Shown: positions 20,496 to 31,935, numbered from the stretch's first letter. The stretch: 47,586 nt of DNA from Spirogloea muscicola (GCA_009602725.1 WELB01000079.1:346562-394147); one strand, 5' to 3'. Notes: generated by a model from the sequence alone, not told the origin. Program-made: numbers and translations.

Positions 20496-23400
20496 AGTGG
20501 CAGTATCCTGTCCTGTTTACTGTTGCCTACAATCCCTGCATAAGTGCAGAGCTGCGGAAGTTGTTGTGATGGGTGCAAAGCGAAGCTGTGTACAGACATT
20601 GCAGCTTTGCTGCACAAACACTGCAGCCTGGACAATGCAAAATGGATCGCAGGTTGCTGCAGGATCTTGATTTAAATATCAATCGATTATCCTGTGCCCT
20701 GGACACAGCACTTCGACGTTATAGCAAGTGCCAACAACGCAATCTGATATTGTCTGGAGCAAACGTTGATTCACCGAATCCGCTGTCTGGAGCATGTTTT
20801 ACTGCCGAATCTAGTAGCAGGTATAGTGTTGTTAGCATTTTAAGGACCTGATCAGAATTGATAGACAAGGTTTTAATTGCTTGATGCAACAGAAAGCAGT
20901 CACATTGTAAGCCTGGATGGCCGGTCAGTTTGCAGAGCACAGATGCGTACACATCTCCAGACCATGTTCTGCGGACAAGTAGCAAACCTACTAATGACAG
21001 AAAGCGGAAGACAGTACTATTGCTTCACGTGGTCATGTACATAGAAATTATAGAAGGCAACAATTAGGAAAACCGCCATTGCCTCGAGAAGTTTAAAAGT
21101 CTAGCTGGCCACTGCTGCCACATGAAACACTTCACATCGTAAGCCAAGGTCAACGTCTAAATGCTCTTGAAAGCAGAACGACTTCAGCGTACTCTTCTAC
21201 AATGCGAAACGGTCGGATGTCGTTCTGGTCATAAGCACAGGAGGTGGTATGATTAGGGAGAAGGAAGTTCAAAACTCCAACGCTGCACAACTGCCAAGGG
21301 ATTCCACCATGTGGCTTGCTTGCAGCTTCTTGGCTTGAAAGCTCCTGAGTCTCTCTGCTCATTATTGAAAAGTACCTCCATGCAAATACCTCAGCTTGAG
21401 TGCCCCAGACTTGATGCCATTACTGGATTCCAAGCAGCTGCATCTGACATGCTGCTCAGACGAGGTCCCTGCAGGCTATCGATCTTCTCCAGGGCAAGCC
21501 AAGAACGTTGGCAGTCCCTCATGGCCACTGCCTAGACTAAGAAGTGACTTTCATCCACTAGCACCTATGGAAGTAGCATCTAAACTTGCATTGTGAAGAA
21601 AGGACACCACATGATGAATCAGAAGAAGCTCCTCCAAGTTTGACTTTCCACGGTTTCTGCGACATTCTGAAAAAGAGGTTTCAATGACATTCTGAAATGG
21701 AGTGGGCTGGCAACTCTTCCCCGCTTATATGTGGCATCTTGATATGATCAGTGCGCTCAAATATTTCATGGATTGACAATTCATGTGTACCTAGCAATTA
21801 ACCCAGACGCCATGCACTGGACCCAGAGCTTACAAAGGAAATCAGAGCTGGATTGTAGACTTGGTTTCCTTCCTCAGTGACCTCAGAGAATAAGGACGAC
21901 ATAGCAACTGGAATTGTGAGCTGACGCAGCAACTGGGCAGTTGAACCTCACAGAGGTTGTTGTAAAGCTTCAACGACCGCTGTGCACGGACCTCAAGACA
22001 GGCGGCGCATGTAGATGAGGAAGTCAGTGCTGCGGCCAGCGGAAGCGGGCAAGCAGAGCAGCATAGGCGGGAGGACAATGACGCGGCCTTGCAGCCTAAC
22101 TTGGCGCGTCCACGCCTCCAGGCCCTGCCCTATGGGTGATGCTGCCGGCTGACGGGTGTACGGGTCCCGCTGTGTCGCTGGAGGTTGCAGATAGCAGCAA
22201 GCTGCTGATGGCAGCCGCCAGGCAGCCCTGGCCCTCCAGCCCTGAACACGCTTCTCTCCGCCAGTGGCCGCCATTGCATCGAGACGGGTTCCGCCATTGA
22301 GCTGGGCCCGAGGGGCAGCCGCGGCAGGCGGTCGCGGCGAGACTCGGGTGCAGGCGGGGCAGCCCACGCCGCTGCAGCACTCGGGTGCCAGACCGGCCGG
22401 GGCCGGCGAGCGCCCACCTGCTGAAGCCTGGCACGTCCTCTTTCCATCATCCTCGGGCAGTGCTCCGGCTCCCCACTTCAGCCTGTCAGATTTTCCCGTG
22501 TCCAGTCGTGCGTACTGAAGTCCCCTCCTTTCTTGTACTTTCGGCCTCTTACTTCAGCCCCTCTTAGCCAAGGGCTTCGCTAAGTGTAGCTCCTTTGGTT
22601 GCACGTACTTTTGCAGCAAAATGTACAGGCTCAGCTTAGCGTCCCTTTCAATTTCTGTGCACCGCGCACTTCCGTGTACGGGACGTGAATGTAATTGTCC
22701 ATGTAATTGACCTCTCAGGCCCTTTGTCAATAATCTATACCCTCTCTTCTGTACCCCTCGTGGTACTCCGTCGTCTGTCTCCGGGTAGCGTCTTTCATTC
22801 CCGTCACTTGTCACCGACCTGTCGCGAGCGAGGACCCGACCAGGGCCACCGCCACGGACCTCCTGAAGCCCTTCTTTGCCTCGACTCGGCCGGCCGCTGG
22901 CTCTTGGCGGCGGCCCAAGCGCCCCGCTCTACGTAGGCACTAGTGGCCGGGCGTCTTAGATACCTGCCCTCCGCCTCAACCAGGCAGCACATGCGTGGGC
23001 CTCGCCGAGCGAGGCAAGGAATTCCACGAAGAGGTGGTATTTATCACTGACTGCTGCCTGCAGGGTGGACCGCTGGGGCTGCCTGGGCCCTAGGCTGCAG
23101 CTTTCACACTCCTCCCAGAGCCTTGATTTATCGATAGTTGTGTGTGCTCGATAGCTAAACAGATTTACACCGCCAACATGTGGTTGTCTGCGGCTGTCCT
23201 CTTCCTGTTGCGCCGCGGGCAGTACATTTGTACATAGCGAGCTCAGCTTCTCGCGTAGCTGTAGCACCCTGAGCAAGCCTCAGCTAGGCGCACTGGGGTC
23301 AGTTGATCTGCCATCTTAGTAGACACCTTGGACCCCTCGCCTTGACATATTGTGCACATGACTCGCTAAATACTAGATCGCTTCTAACTGAAGTGTCATC

Positions 23401-24538
23401 ACTTCAGTAATCAACTATAGTGACAACTTCCTACTAAGAACGACATTGTTGATTCTGCTGGTAGACTTCGTATTCTTTTGGGCTGGTATCTCTCAACCAC
23501 TATGTCTCCTCCTAAGAGGCTTCTCATCCTATGCTCCTTACTTACGCGCCAGCGCTAGCACAAGTCATACTTGGCTACAGATGCTGTAAGATTCGTGCTG
23601 GGTGCATGACCTGCTCATCACGGAGTTGTGTTGAGCTTGTTACTTCAACCCATTGTCAGACATCATGGTCGCTGTCTTTGCTGGCTCCACATTTAGAAAT
23701 TGTTGCTTACTGTATCTCAGAAGGTCAGAAGGACTCAGGAAAATTGTTGTACTGACACTGACACACCAGAATATGTATGCATTTTCATGAGCAAAGAGCA
23801 CATACTCATGCCAACTGAGCATTTTGACACTGATGGACTTGCACAACATTGTTGTAAACCTGAAGTTTGATCTACATTCCACTTCTTGTCAAGAATCATC
23901 CAGATATCAAGATGTTGCTGCTATGTGTGGCATCTGCCAAGTGGCTATGCCCGTCATCACGTTCCATTGAAGATGTACACTCTGTGCAACTCTGACACCT
24001 ATTCAATGACTTGGAACAGATATAGGACACAGCAGCATTTCGTCGTTGCATGTCGGTGTGTCGCTTTGGTGCCACATTGACATGTGCTGCAAGAAGTGCT
24101 TAGCATGATGACTAATGCAAATACTCAATGAATAGGACTGCACAAGCCTTGTTGAGGCCAGCGTTGATAACTCACATGACTCTCATTACTTACTGCAACG
24201 TCCAACTTCTTGCGAGGTTCACATGAAAATTGGTAAATTATGCAGTTCACTGTATTTTTCAATATAAAAACAAGGTGCAAAACTGTATGTCCGTATGCCT
24301 GCCAGATATTCTCAGGAACTCAGGTTGGGCAAGCATCTTATGCAGGAAAAGCAGCTGAAAGTACTTGGAGAAGAGGAGCACAGAAGCGCTCGATGAGAAG
24401 CTACGAATTACTTCTACAATCTGACATAGAAAACAAGCTCATATGATCTCAGTATGAAGTAGTAGTCCGATGCATTCTGTTTGAGGAAGCTGACCAAGCG
24501 GCCTGCAGCTTTGTCACTACTGACCAAGACCTAGACGT
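20496..24538. other. 4-kb stretch without a recognised gene
   Basis: Low-coding sequence with only short, unrelated open frames. 22000-22470 is GC-rich with several overlapping frames but no known domain. A decayed retrotransposon tail core is visible at 23466-23520 (TATTCTTTTGGGCTGG, then CCTCCTAAGAGGCTTC). The first part is probably the cyclin 3' UTR. Confidence 0.5.
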
Positions 24539-25184
24539 TCACAGGTGCCTGCCACCCCTGCCCCTATGGTGATTGCCTCGAAAGACGAAGCTGGGAGCTG
24601 GGCCAGGGGCACTAGCAAAGTAGCTGTGGTTGTGGCGGGCTCCGTGAGTATGATTGGCTGTGCCATTGACGGTGCCGTTGACGTTGAGCAATTTGTTGCA
24701 ATCATGTCCATGGGTAGTGCCGTTGACAGTCACACTTGTGCCTTGGGGATAGACGCAGGTGTGCGTGCCATTGCCAAACAGGGTGTAATTTCCAGCAAAG
24801 GGACCATTGCCATGGTGGTGCCTGCTGCCCTTGCCACCCCCGCCGTGGCCACCTCTAGCAAAGCCTCCTGCACGTGCACATGCACACACTTCCACAGTAA
24901 GCACGTGCAGCACTTCCCTGTAGTGAAGGTTTGCCGGCTTTGGACATCATATGAACTAAGAGATACTGAGGAGCAAAGGTTGCCTAGTCCTAAGCAGAAG
25001 GCGGGGATGTGCGTTTCCTTCTGAGAGCGTCAGGGATTGCTGAGGCATCAAGGCATCACTCGGGGGGGGTGTCTCTATAGTGTCTCCCTTCCAGTGTCAA
25101 ATGCACCGCGTGCTCACCATGCGGCAGGGTGGCGAACACCAGCGCCATGACAGCCAAAATGAAGAGCATGCGCGAGATTGCCAT
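24539..25184 (-). CDS. Secreted His/Gly-rich protein dense in N-glycosylation sequons (twin 1)
   Basis: Predicted secreted glycoprotein of 131 aa; I do not recognise a family. Exon 1 (25184-25118, 67 nt) encodes a signal peptide, MAISRMLFILAVMALVFATL, and ends at a GTGAG donor. A phase-1 intron follows, and exon 2 runs 24867-24539. The mature part is Gly/His-rich (GGHGGGGKGSRHHHGNG), then carries seven N-x-S/T sequons in about 60 residues (NYT, NGT four times, NHT, NHS), two cysteines, a short SAPGPAPS stretch and a basic Gly/Arg/His tail (HHRGRGGRHL). It fits a cell-wall or extracellular-matrix glycoprotein, or a metal-binding His-rich protein; both are inference. It has a structural twin at 28167-28910. 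Retrotransposon sequence begins within ~120-400 bases upstream of its start. Confidence 0.72.
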
Positions 25185-25299
25185 TCTGAGCGTGGAGATG
25201 GCTTGCCATGCACGAACATAGCAACACCATCTGTTAGAGCTGTGTTATGTAGCTGCTCGAAGTAAATGGCTTCTCATGCAAAGTGGAGTAGGTGTTGCT

Positions 25300-25600
25300 T
25301 GAGGCATCATCAACAAGCAACTCCTTGTGCGCGAGCTCACTCAGCAAGAACCCGGCAGCTGCAGGTCGTGTGGACATTCGACTCGCGCTGAGGCCTGTCG
25401 CTGGTCGGGCCCACGAGCTTGACGCCCACTGGCCCCAAGAGATGGCGGAGCAGGCACCGTAGCGCAGGGGAGAAAGAAGGAAGCCCTTGCGAGCACCTAC
25501 CTGGAGACACGAAGGGGCCGCTGGGGCAATGGCGGGAGGCCTTGTCCTGAACGAGTCTGGTGGGGCGGCGAAGGAGACTGCAGTAAGAGGCTCGCGGAGG
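25300..25600. mobile_element. Probable retrotransposon-associated sequence upstream of twin 1
   Basis: GC-rich sequence between the twin 1 promoter and the clear retrotransposon end at 25600. Several open frames, none recognised. It may be part of the same insertion, but no diagnostic motif was found. Confidence 0.35.
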
Positions 25601-25870
25601 GAGGGCCTTATTAAGAAGAATGCGGCTGCTGATATCAAAAGAGCGGCTGTGAAAGCCAGCCAGATGCATACAGGTGTTCATGACGGAGCCACAGGCTAGG
25701 CAGCCAGGGCGCTCTTAGTAACCCCGTGTCAGCAGTAGGAAGTCAGATGAGCTGAGGGGAGGAAGAGCAACCCCGCTGCGCAAGCCAGAGGCTGCTGCAA
25801 GGGCACGACCAGCGCGGCGATGCAAAGCAAGCGCTTGGGAACGCTGTAGCGACATAGACAAACGCATAAA
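25600..25870 (-). mobile_element. Retrotransposon 3' end with type C tail
   Basis: On the minus strand: MRLSMSLQRSQALALH, GRALAAASGL, LPPLSSSDFLLLTRGY, stop TAA at 25717-25715. The type C tail that follows (GAGCGCCCTGGCTGCCTAGC, GCATCTGGCTGGC, GATATCAGCAGCCGC) is almost identical over ~120 bases to 31131-31255 on the plus strand. The 5' piece 25816-25869 nearly equals 11931-11984. Truncated, with no complete ORF. Confidence 0.85.
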
Positions 25871-26770
25871 GGAGGGCGTGTACAAGTGGTGGAGGCCACG
25901 GTGGGTGGGTTGCTCAGTCAGCGTGGAATAACATTACTCGCTATTGCTTGACCCGTCGAACCGCGACGGCGACTTCCCCATTTGCGCCGATGGGCGGTGC
26001 GACAAGGGCCCCCGAGAGGCAGCTTCGCTGCGGCCGCACTACGGAGAGTCCCCGCTGGTGTGGCACGTGGCCACTGGCGTGGCCGGGCCCCGCTGCCCAC
26101 GTCCCGCGAAACCGCGCGCCCCTGACACCTCGGCTTCGCCAGGTGCCCTCCCCAAGGCCCCCATCTCACGCTCCGAGCCGGCCGCTTGGCAAACTGGACC
26201 TGTCCATTCTTTCTTGTGCGGGCCACTACGACGTTGCCCCTCTTGAAGAGCTTCCTCTTTCTACCCCGCTCTTTGCACTAGCTTTTGGATAAACAATATC
26301 TTGGCTTGATTTGGCCACCCTTTCCATTTAAGCGCGCGCCTTCTCTCATTTTGCAAGCAGGACTCGACGAGCATCAAAGTGTGGTGATATAGATAATCTC
26401 GTCCAGGATGCGCTCTCTCTCGATCGCCTCGATCGAGGTAATCAAAGATGCTGACCATCCTGGGGGGTGGGTGACTGTGGTCCCACTGCGACGTGACGCT
26501 CACGGGGCAATTTGCCTCCGTGGCTCGGGCACCTCCGAACTTCATTCATTCTTTCCCTGGTCTGGCCAACGACAGCCATCGCCCTCTCTGCAAGAGACTT
26601 TTTTTCTTGTAATAGCTCACCTTCAGTAGCAACCGCCTCTTTGGAAAATATTTCATCTCTTGCCTGTATGGCTGCCCTTGTAGCGGCCTCGCTGCCTTAC
26701 GAGCACTGGAAACAGTTTGAGCCCCCGCATTGCCAGCGAGAGCACTTTCCCTCCCTCCTCTTTGTCAGTC
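25871..26770. other. Repeat-like region, no gene recognised
   Basis: Contains two overlapping ~100-codon open frames at 25944-26292 (for example ICADGRCDKGPREAASL) that I do not recognise, and a segment at 26310-26350 shared with 9798-9860. Flanked on both sides by retrotransposon ends, so probably part of the same nest. Confidence 0.4.
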
Positions 26771-26779
26771 GCTCAGACT

Positions 26780-27090
26780 TGTATCACTAATTGACCACTC
26801 CTGGCAGGCGAAGCACGCAAAAGGTCTGGTGAGATTAGATTTTCCGCTCGCTATTGATATCCACGGGGCCTTTGGGCTCAAGGGTTTGATTTGCTGCACC
26901 AGCTTGCACAATGCACGATGGTCTGTGGCAAGAAAGCAGGCTCTCTGGCTTCTCAATATCCTGCAGCATTGTCTGGAGCACGCCTCGTGTCTGCATGCTG
27001 GCAGTGCCCTGGCTGCTGCCTCCGGCTATCGGTATTGGTATCCAGCTGCTGGTATATCTTGACTGCGGCTGCTGACCAAGGGGTTACTGA
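26780..27090 (+). mobile_element. Degenerate retrotransposon 3' end
   Basis: FPLAIDIHGAFG near 26843-26880, then shifted frames, LHAGSALAAASGYRYW at ~26990-27040, a stop, and CTGACCAAGGGGTTACTGAG, the decayed LTRGY-stop. A tail with GGGCTGGCGCTTTGCAGCCC follows at 27091-27125. Confidence 0.75.
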
Positions 27091-27125
27091 GAGGGCCGTG
27101 GGCTGGCGCTTTGCAGCCCTTGCTC

Positions 27126-28166
27126 CACTGGAGAGAGCTGCTTCTCTCGCACCGCCCCCTTCAAATAGCTGTTGTCTGTCCTCATTGAGTTCTCTTCCCC
27201 TCTCTGATCACAGGCTGCTGCGGCATCACGATATCAGCTGCTAGGAGCCATCCACGTAAAGGTGGGCTTGTGGGCTTGAAGCCCATCTCTGCAAGTTGCC
27301 CTCGGCATGCCTGGCCAACATCCGAGGACCAGCAAACGGAAGCACCAATCTCGTTGATGACCCTAGTGATTACTTCCGCATGCCCATAAGTACTATTTCC
27401 TCTATATCAACTTTGCTTATTTGTGCTCTATGACTTCTGACCCTTGTATTCTTCAGTGTGACCTGCAAGTGCTAGTCTGTGCCTCGCACCTTTCACAGAT
27501 TCGCACCAGCTGCTGACGTGGGCTTCTGCCATGGGGGCTCCTTTCTGTGACCAGTTTGTGACCTTGGCCTACGCTCTTGAGTTGAACAGTGAGTCAAACA
27601 GGCAGTACCCTCTGCTGGCGCAATCTTGGGCCGACGTTTCTATACGTTTGCTTGGGCTAGTCGCTCACAGTCATTGCATGTAAAGGGAGCTTGCATGGAC
27701 CTGAAACGAAGTGTATGAACTATCATCAAACCAACGGAGGGCAGTTATCTCACTGTGAGAGACGATGGGGCCCAGAGGTTTTCTGGAAGTTCTGAACAAT
27801 CAAAACATCAAAATCATGGCAACATGTTTGCAGCATACATACCGTGCTTCTGCAAGGCTCATGCCTAGCCATATCAACAATTGTCAGTAGACCAAGTGCG
27901 CAATTTATACATCAAGCATACTGGAATTGATGTACAGAAGACTGTCCTCAACCAAGTCTTTGAAAAAAAAGAGGAATGTAGTAGTGCAGGTCAGAGTGTA
28001 TCACTCAGACTGCAATGAGAACGACTACAGTCCAACAACTGCCCAAGTCCTGGCCTTGCACAAAATAATCCTGGCCTTGCACACAAGTGCCTCAGCAAAT
28101 CTAGCTAAGAAAGACGACAGCCAAATGACTGTTGATACTCAGATAGTCTTGCCAATTTCATAGTAT
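27126..28166. other. No gene recognised between the retrotransposon and twin 2
   Basis: Intron-like or intergenic sequence; only short frames. Probably includes the 3' UTR of twin 2 near its right end. Confidence 0.45.
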
Positions 28167-28910
28167 TTAGTGACCACGGAAACGTCCAAAGAAGCCAGCC
28201 CTGCGGCCACCTCCATGCGTCCCATTCAAAGTCTTGTTGCCAGTAGTGCAGTTTGAGTGGAGAGTGTGGTTGAATCCGAGAGTGTGATTGTATCCAACAG
28301 TGTGATTGTGAATAGTATGATTGTGAGCAGTTCCATTAAACTTGGTGCCATTGTGTGTGCCGTTGAGGTGGAAAAAATGACCATGTCCTCTGCCTGGTCC
28401 ATGCAACAAAGAACAAGTCTGCTGCTTAAGATCTGCAACCTCAAAAGCAAGCTGCAACTAGAGAAGCAGCAGTAGCTGCAATGTATGTCGCAGACATCCG
28501 CTTTGCAACAGGCTGGTTACCTACCATGAAGCATGCGACCTTCTACAGCAGCGTTCACAGCGCTGCCTTGACCTGCGACCAATTAAGTAACGCAAGTCAA
28601 TTGACCAGAGATAAAGCTGGTGTCTGACTGATTGCGCCTCCCTAAACTAGCATTGACAAAAGTTTGGGACATACCATCTATCTGTGCGACATCTGCAGGA
28701 CCTCAGATGCAAATCTACCCCAGACCTGTAAGAGATGGTTCACAATTTGCCTTATGCTCTTGTCTTGGAGCAGGCATCTCCCATTCTGTCCTTGATGATG
28801 GCAGAACTAGACTTGCCATTCAGGCCTCGATGATCAAACTCACCAAGGAGTAGCACAACTGCCACAACAAGAGCAGCCAGAAGCCCCATAAGATTGATTT
28901 GACCCGCCAT
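28167..28910 (-). CDS. Secreted His-rich protein dense in N-glycosylation sequons (twin 2)
   Basis: Paralogue of the gene at 24539-25184, 110 aa predicted. Exon 1 (28910-28844, again exactly 67 nt) encodes the signal peptide MAGQINLMGLLAALVVAVVL and ends at GTGAGT. A phase-1 intron of ~411 bases follows; exon 2 is 28432-28167. The mature chain starts DLKQQTCSLLHGPGRGHGHF and then carries ten sequons within about 55 residues (NGT four times, NHT four times, NCT, NKT), often as repeated GxNHTLGFNHTL-like units. It ends in a Gly/Arg/Phe tail, FFGRFRGH. Two cysteines occur, as in twin 1. Function unknown; a heavily glycosylated, possibly metal-binding, wall or matrix protein is inference. It is distinguished from a chance frame by the signal peptide and the matching gene structure. 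Confidence 0.72.
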
Positions 28911-29700
28911 CTCTTCTGAAGATCTGCAAGTCAATCAAGGGCGCTGCTAAAAGTTCAGTACTTATGGCCCATGCGGCCTCCCAGCTAACTTAAGCCTCAT
29001 AAGAGGTGCTTCGAAGGTGAAGAACCATCGGCACACTATTTCCAGATCCACAGCAACGACATTGGTCAATACTGCGACAAGCATGCCAGTTAATGTCAAA
29101 GTTCAAATCAATGTCCACTGGCTGGGTGCAAGTCTGTGGTGGCGGAGAGTGCCATGCAACAAACAGAGGCTGCTGATGCGTGACACAGCCAGCCATGACT
29201 TGGGTCTGCGGCAGCCTTCCGTGTGCTCACCTCGGCGACGAGGAGTTGCTCAGCCGGGGCAGCCGGCGGGGCGGGGCGAGGCGAGGGAGGGCTGGGGAAT
29301 GGGAAGCGGCTGAGGGGGGGCTGTGCCTTAAAGGGGCGTTGGCAGCAAGGGACGGTGAGACCGACAATGGCTGCACCGGGGCCGGTCTCGAACGGTGAGG
29401 CGGTCAACGGCCGCGGCACAGAATTTCGGCAGCGCTGCAGGCGGCCGGATCTGGGGATGCTGCTGGAGCCGCATCCGGAGATACGGAACGGCCGATGTGG
29501 CTCCGCTCTGGCCGCCAGTCTCCGATTTTGCGGCAACCGCGGGTTTGGCGAACGTGCCCCCGGGCGCAAGGAAGCCGCGCTGGCGCAGCAACTGACACGG
29601 GAGTCAGTTTCGCAACATCCCCGTCCGCGGCGGCCGGCGGCCTCGTCGGGAGGCCGGCTTGATCCGCGGGCGCGCCAACTGCGCCAGGTCGATCGGTAAG
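28911..29700. other. Twin 2 upstream region and GC-rich block
   Basis: 28911-29200 is the likely promoter side of twin 2. 29200-29700 is GC-rich with overlapping open frames in four phases and no known domain. It ends at retrotransposon sequence. Confidence 0.4.
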
Positions 29701-30260
29701 AGTTGGAAGTCTCGGCACAGCTGGCTTCCCCCTTCATAAAAGCTGCACCTTCTTGCAGAAAGCGGCTGCCGATATCAAAAGAGCGGCTGTAGAGAAGAAG
29801 TGGCACTCCCAATGGGGGCAAGGGCTGTGAAAAGCCAGCCCGAAAAAAATTTACAAAGGTTCGAAGGGGCCAAATGACGGAGGGGCCTAAGAACCGCTAA
29901 AAAAGCTGTAGAGAGAAGTGGCTCTCCCAATTGGGGCAAGGGCTTTGAAAAGCCAGCCCGAAAAGCATTGACAAGGTGTTAAGGGGCCAAAAGCGCTGTT
30001 TCGAAAACTGGGGTACACTGCCGTATAGAAGAAATTGCTCGCCCCTGGAGAAGAGGGGCTGGCAAAGCCAGCCTAAACAGAATGGACAGAATCCATAGAG
30101 CCAAAGAAGGTGCCGAAAAGAAAAGATATACAGCTAGACACGAGACGACGCAGAGGAAACGTCAGTACCCACGGGTGAGCAGCAGCAAGTCCAAGTAACT
30201 CGCAGCCGGGAAAGAGGCTGTATAAGCCAGCCAAGTGCATACAGAGCTCAACTCTCGTCC
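29700..30260 (-). mobile_element. Minus-strand retrotransposon 3' ends
   Basis: Tail cores at 29750-29870 (GATATCAAAAGAGCGGCTGT; GGCTGTGAAAAGCCAGCC), at 29915-29990, and a full type A end: tail 30030-30161 with GGGGCTGGCAAAGCCAGCC and AGAATGGACAGAATCC, and terminus PAASYLDLLLLTRGY with stop TGA at 30164-30162. The last end nearly duplicates 16005-16190. Confidence 0.8.
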
Positions 30261-30329
30261 CCCTGAAAGAGCTTGTTTCTCTCTCAGTTACATAACGACT
30301 TCTCTCTACACGTTCCTTGCTCAGTAATG

Positions 30330-30790
30330 TCCATCAGCACTTTTTGGCCCCTTCGGACCTTGTCAAATGTGTTGGGCTGGCTGTTCAGGGCGACGTCTTT
30401 CCGCCCTCTAGCTAAAACGACTTGCAATTTCTAACTTGCTCTACTGAGAGCCTACTTGCTGACGTCTTAGAGATTAGTCTCTTGCTTTTTGTGCTGTCCA
30501 GCCCTTTCAGACCTTGTCCATTGACTTGGGCTGGCCTCTCAAGGCCACTGCCCCCACTGGGAGAGCCACTAATTCACAAGGCCACTGCTGTCATTTTGGA
30601 AGCGCTGTTCTTTTGTTTGCAGCCCTCACCCCCTTTGGGACAGCCACATTCTTTCTTCCCGCAGGTGCAACGGTTGTGTGACTCAACAGACAAGGTCCGA
30701 AGGAGGCCGGAAAGCGCTGCACACACAGCCACGCAAGTGGCTGCCAGGGGCTCAAGATTTTCAGCTGCCGCAAGTCAGTAAGGTCTTCTC
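30330..30790 (+). mobile_element. Plus-strand retrotransposon tails, type B-like
   Basis: TTGGCCCCTTCGGACCTTGT at ~30350, then a decayed C-terminal end (GGCGACGTCTTTCCGCC, CTACTGAGAG) at 30388-30450, and a tail with CTTTCAGACCTTGTCCATTG and GGGCTGGCCTCTCAAGGCC (30507-30545). Confidence 0.65.
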
Positions 30791-31255
30791 TTAATTGTTT
30801 CTTTTCTGTTTCTGGGCTGGCCACTCACAGCCATCGTCCTCTACTGGAAGAGCCTCTCTCTCTTTTCCAACTCTCCCACCCCTGGCGATAGATGTACACG
30901 GGGCTTTCGGCAGCCGCTGGTTGGATCTCCTCCAGCGGCTTGCCCGTCAGGCCATTGACCGGCGGCAGGGTCTGCCAAGGGCGATGCCCGGCTTCAACGC
31001 CGCCGGGTCGCTCGCCCAAGTCTTCCGTATGCGCCTGGCGGTATCGTTTCAACGCTCCTTGCCTACGCCGTTCACACGCCGTCCACAGCGCAGCGGGGTT
31101 GCTCTTCCTCCCCTCAGCTCATCTGACTTCCTACTGCTGACACGGGGTTACTAAGAGCGCCCTGGCTGCCTAGCCTGTGGCTCCGTCATGAACTCCTGTA
31201 TGCATCTGGCTGGCTTTCACAATCGCTCTTTTAATATCAGCAGCCGCTTCTTCTT
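30790..31255 (+). mobile_element. Retrotransposon C-terminus with type C tail
   Basis: Frame with PPLAIDVHGAFGSRWLDLLQ, AGSLAQVFRMRLAVSFQRS and LPPLSSSDFLLLTRGY, stop at 31152-31154. The tail matches the minus-strand copy at 25600-25715 almost base for base. Compared with 13002-13484, the GRALAAASG block is altered (RPQRSGVA), so the frame is partly decayed. Confidence 0.83.
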
Positions 31256-31510
31256 CGCGAGCAGGCCGTGCTATGGCTGCCGCCTCTGGGTCTCGGCGGA
31301 GTGCCTCTTTCCCTGCAGCGAGCTACTCCGACCTGATGTTGCCCACTCGCGGGTACTGAGCTTCCCTTTGCATTGTCTTGCGTTTTGTAGTGTTTTGAGG
31401 TGTATCCTTTTTCCGGCACTTCTTCTTTGGCTTTGGACATTGTCCATTCTTTTCGGGCTGGCTTTGCCAGCCCCTCCTCTATGGGCGAGCCTCTTCTCTA
31501 TGGGCTCCAC
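31256..31510 (+). mobile_element. Retrotransposon 3' end with type A tail
   Basis: SYSDLMLPTRGY, stop TGA at 31357-31359, then GCTTCCCTTTGCATTGTC, CCGGCACTTCTTCTTTGG, ATTGTCCATTCTTTTCGG and the perfect palindrome GGGCTGGC-TTT-GCCAGCCC, then TATGGGCGAGCCTCTTCTC. This is the cleanest example of the type A hairpin. Confidence 0.82.
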
Positions 31511-31935
31511 CCGTCCGCCGCCGCCCTGCTCGAGAAGAGGGAGGCTGTAGAAAGAAGCAGCTTTGAAACGGTGAAAGCTCTTCCGAGAAGAGGCAGTGGC
31601 TGCGAGACCAGCCCAGAAGAGACTGGACAAGGTCAACAGACGGAACTGTTGAAATAAAGAAGCAGCTCTCTGAAAAGAGGCAGTGCCCTCAAGCGTCCTC
31701 TTCTTTCAAATGGGGCGAGGGTTGTGAAAAGCCAGCTCACAAAAGGATTAACAAGCTCCAAAGGAGCTGGGAATACGTGGAGGCCACTAAGGGTGCCTGC
31801 TCAGTAACCCCTGGCAGCAGCCACGAGTCGGAGAAAGTACCAGCAGGAAACAAATAGCTCTTTCAAGTTTAGGCGATGGTTGAAAGAGGCCACTCCGTAA
31901 GTATGAACGAGGTCCAGAAGGGTCGGACGAATTAG
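31511..31935 (-). mobile_element. Decayed minus-strand retrotransposon tails, reaching the LRR exon
   Basis: Tail cores at 31600-31635 and 31710-31760 (GGGTTGTGAAAAGCCAGC), a decayed LTRGY terminus at ~31800 (CTCAGTAACCCCTGGCAGCAG), and a last core ending GAACGAGGTCCAGAAGGGTC at 31905-31925. Only about 10 bases separate this core from the LRR exon. Confidence 0.65.

Noticed and set aside
22000-22470. Minus-strand frames of 106-124 codons as a gene
   Set aside because: Several overlapping frames of Arg/Pro/Ala composition with no conserved motif and no clear splice partners.
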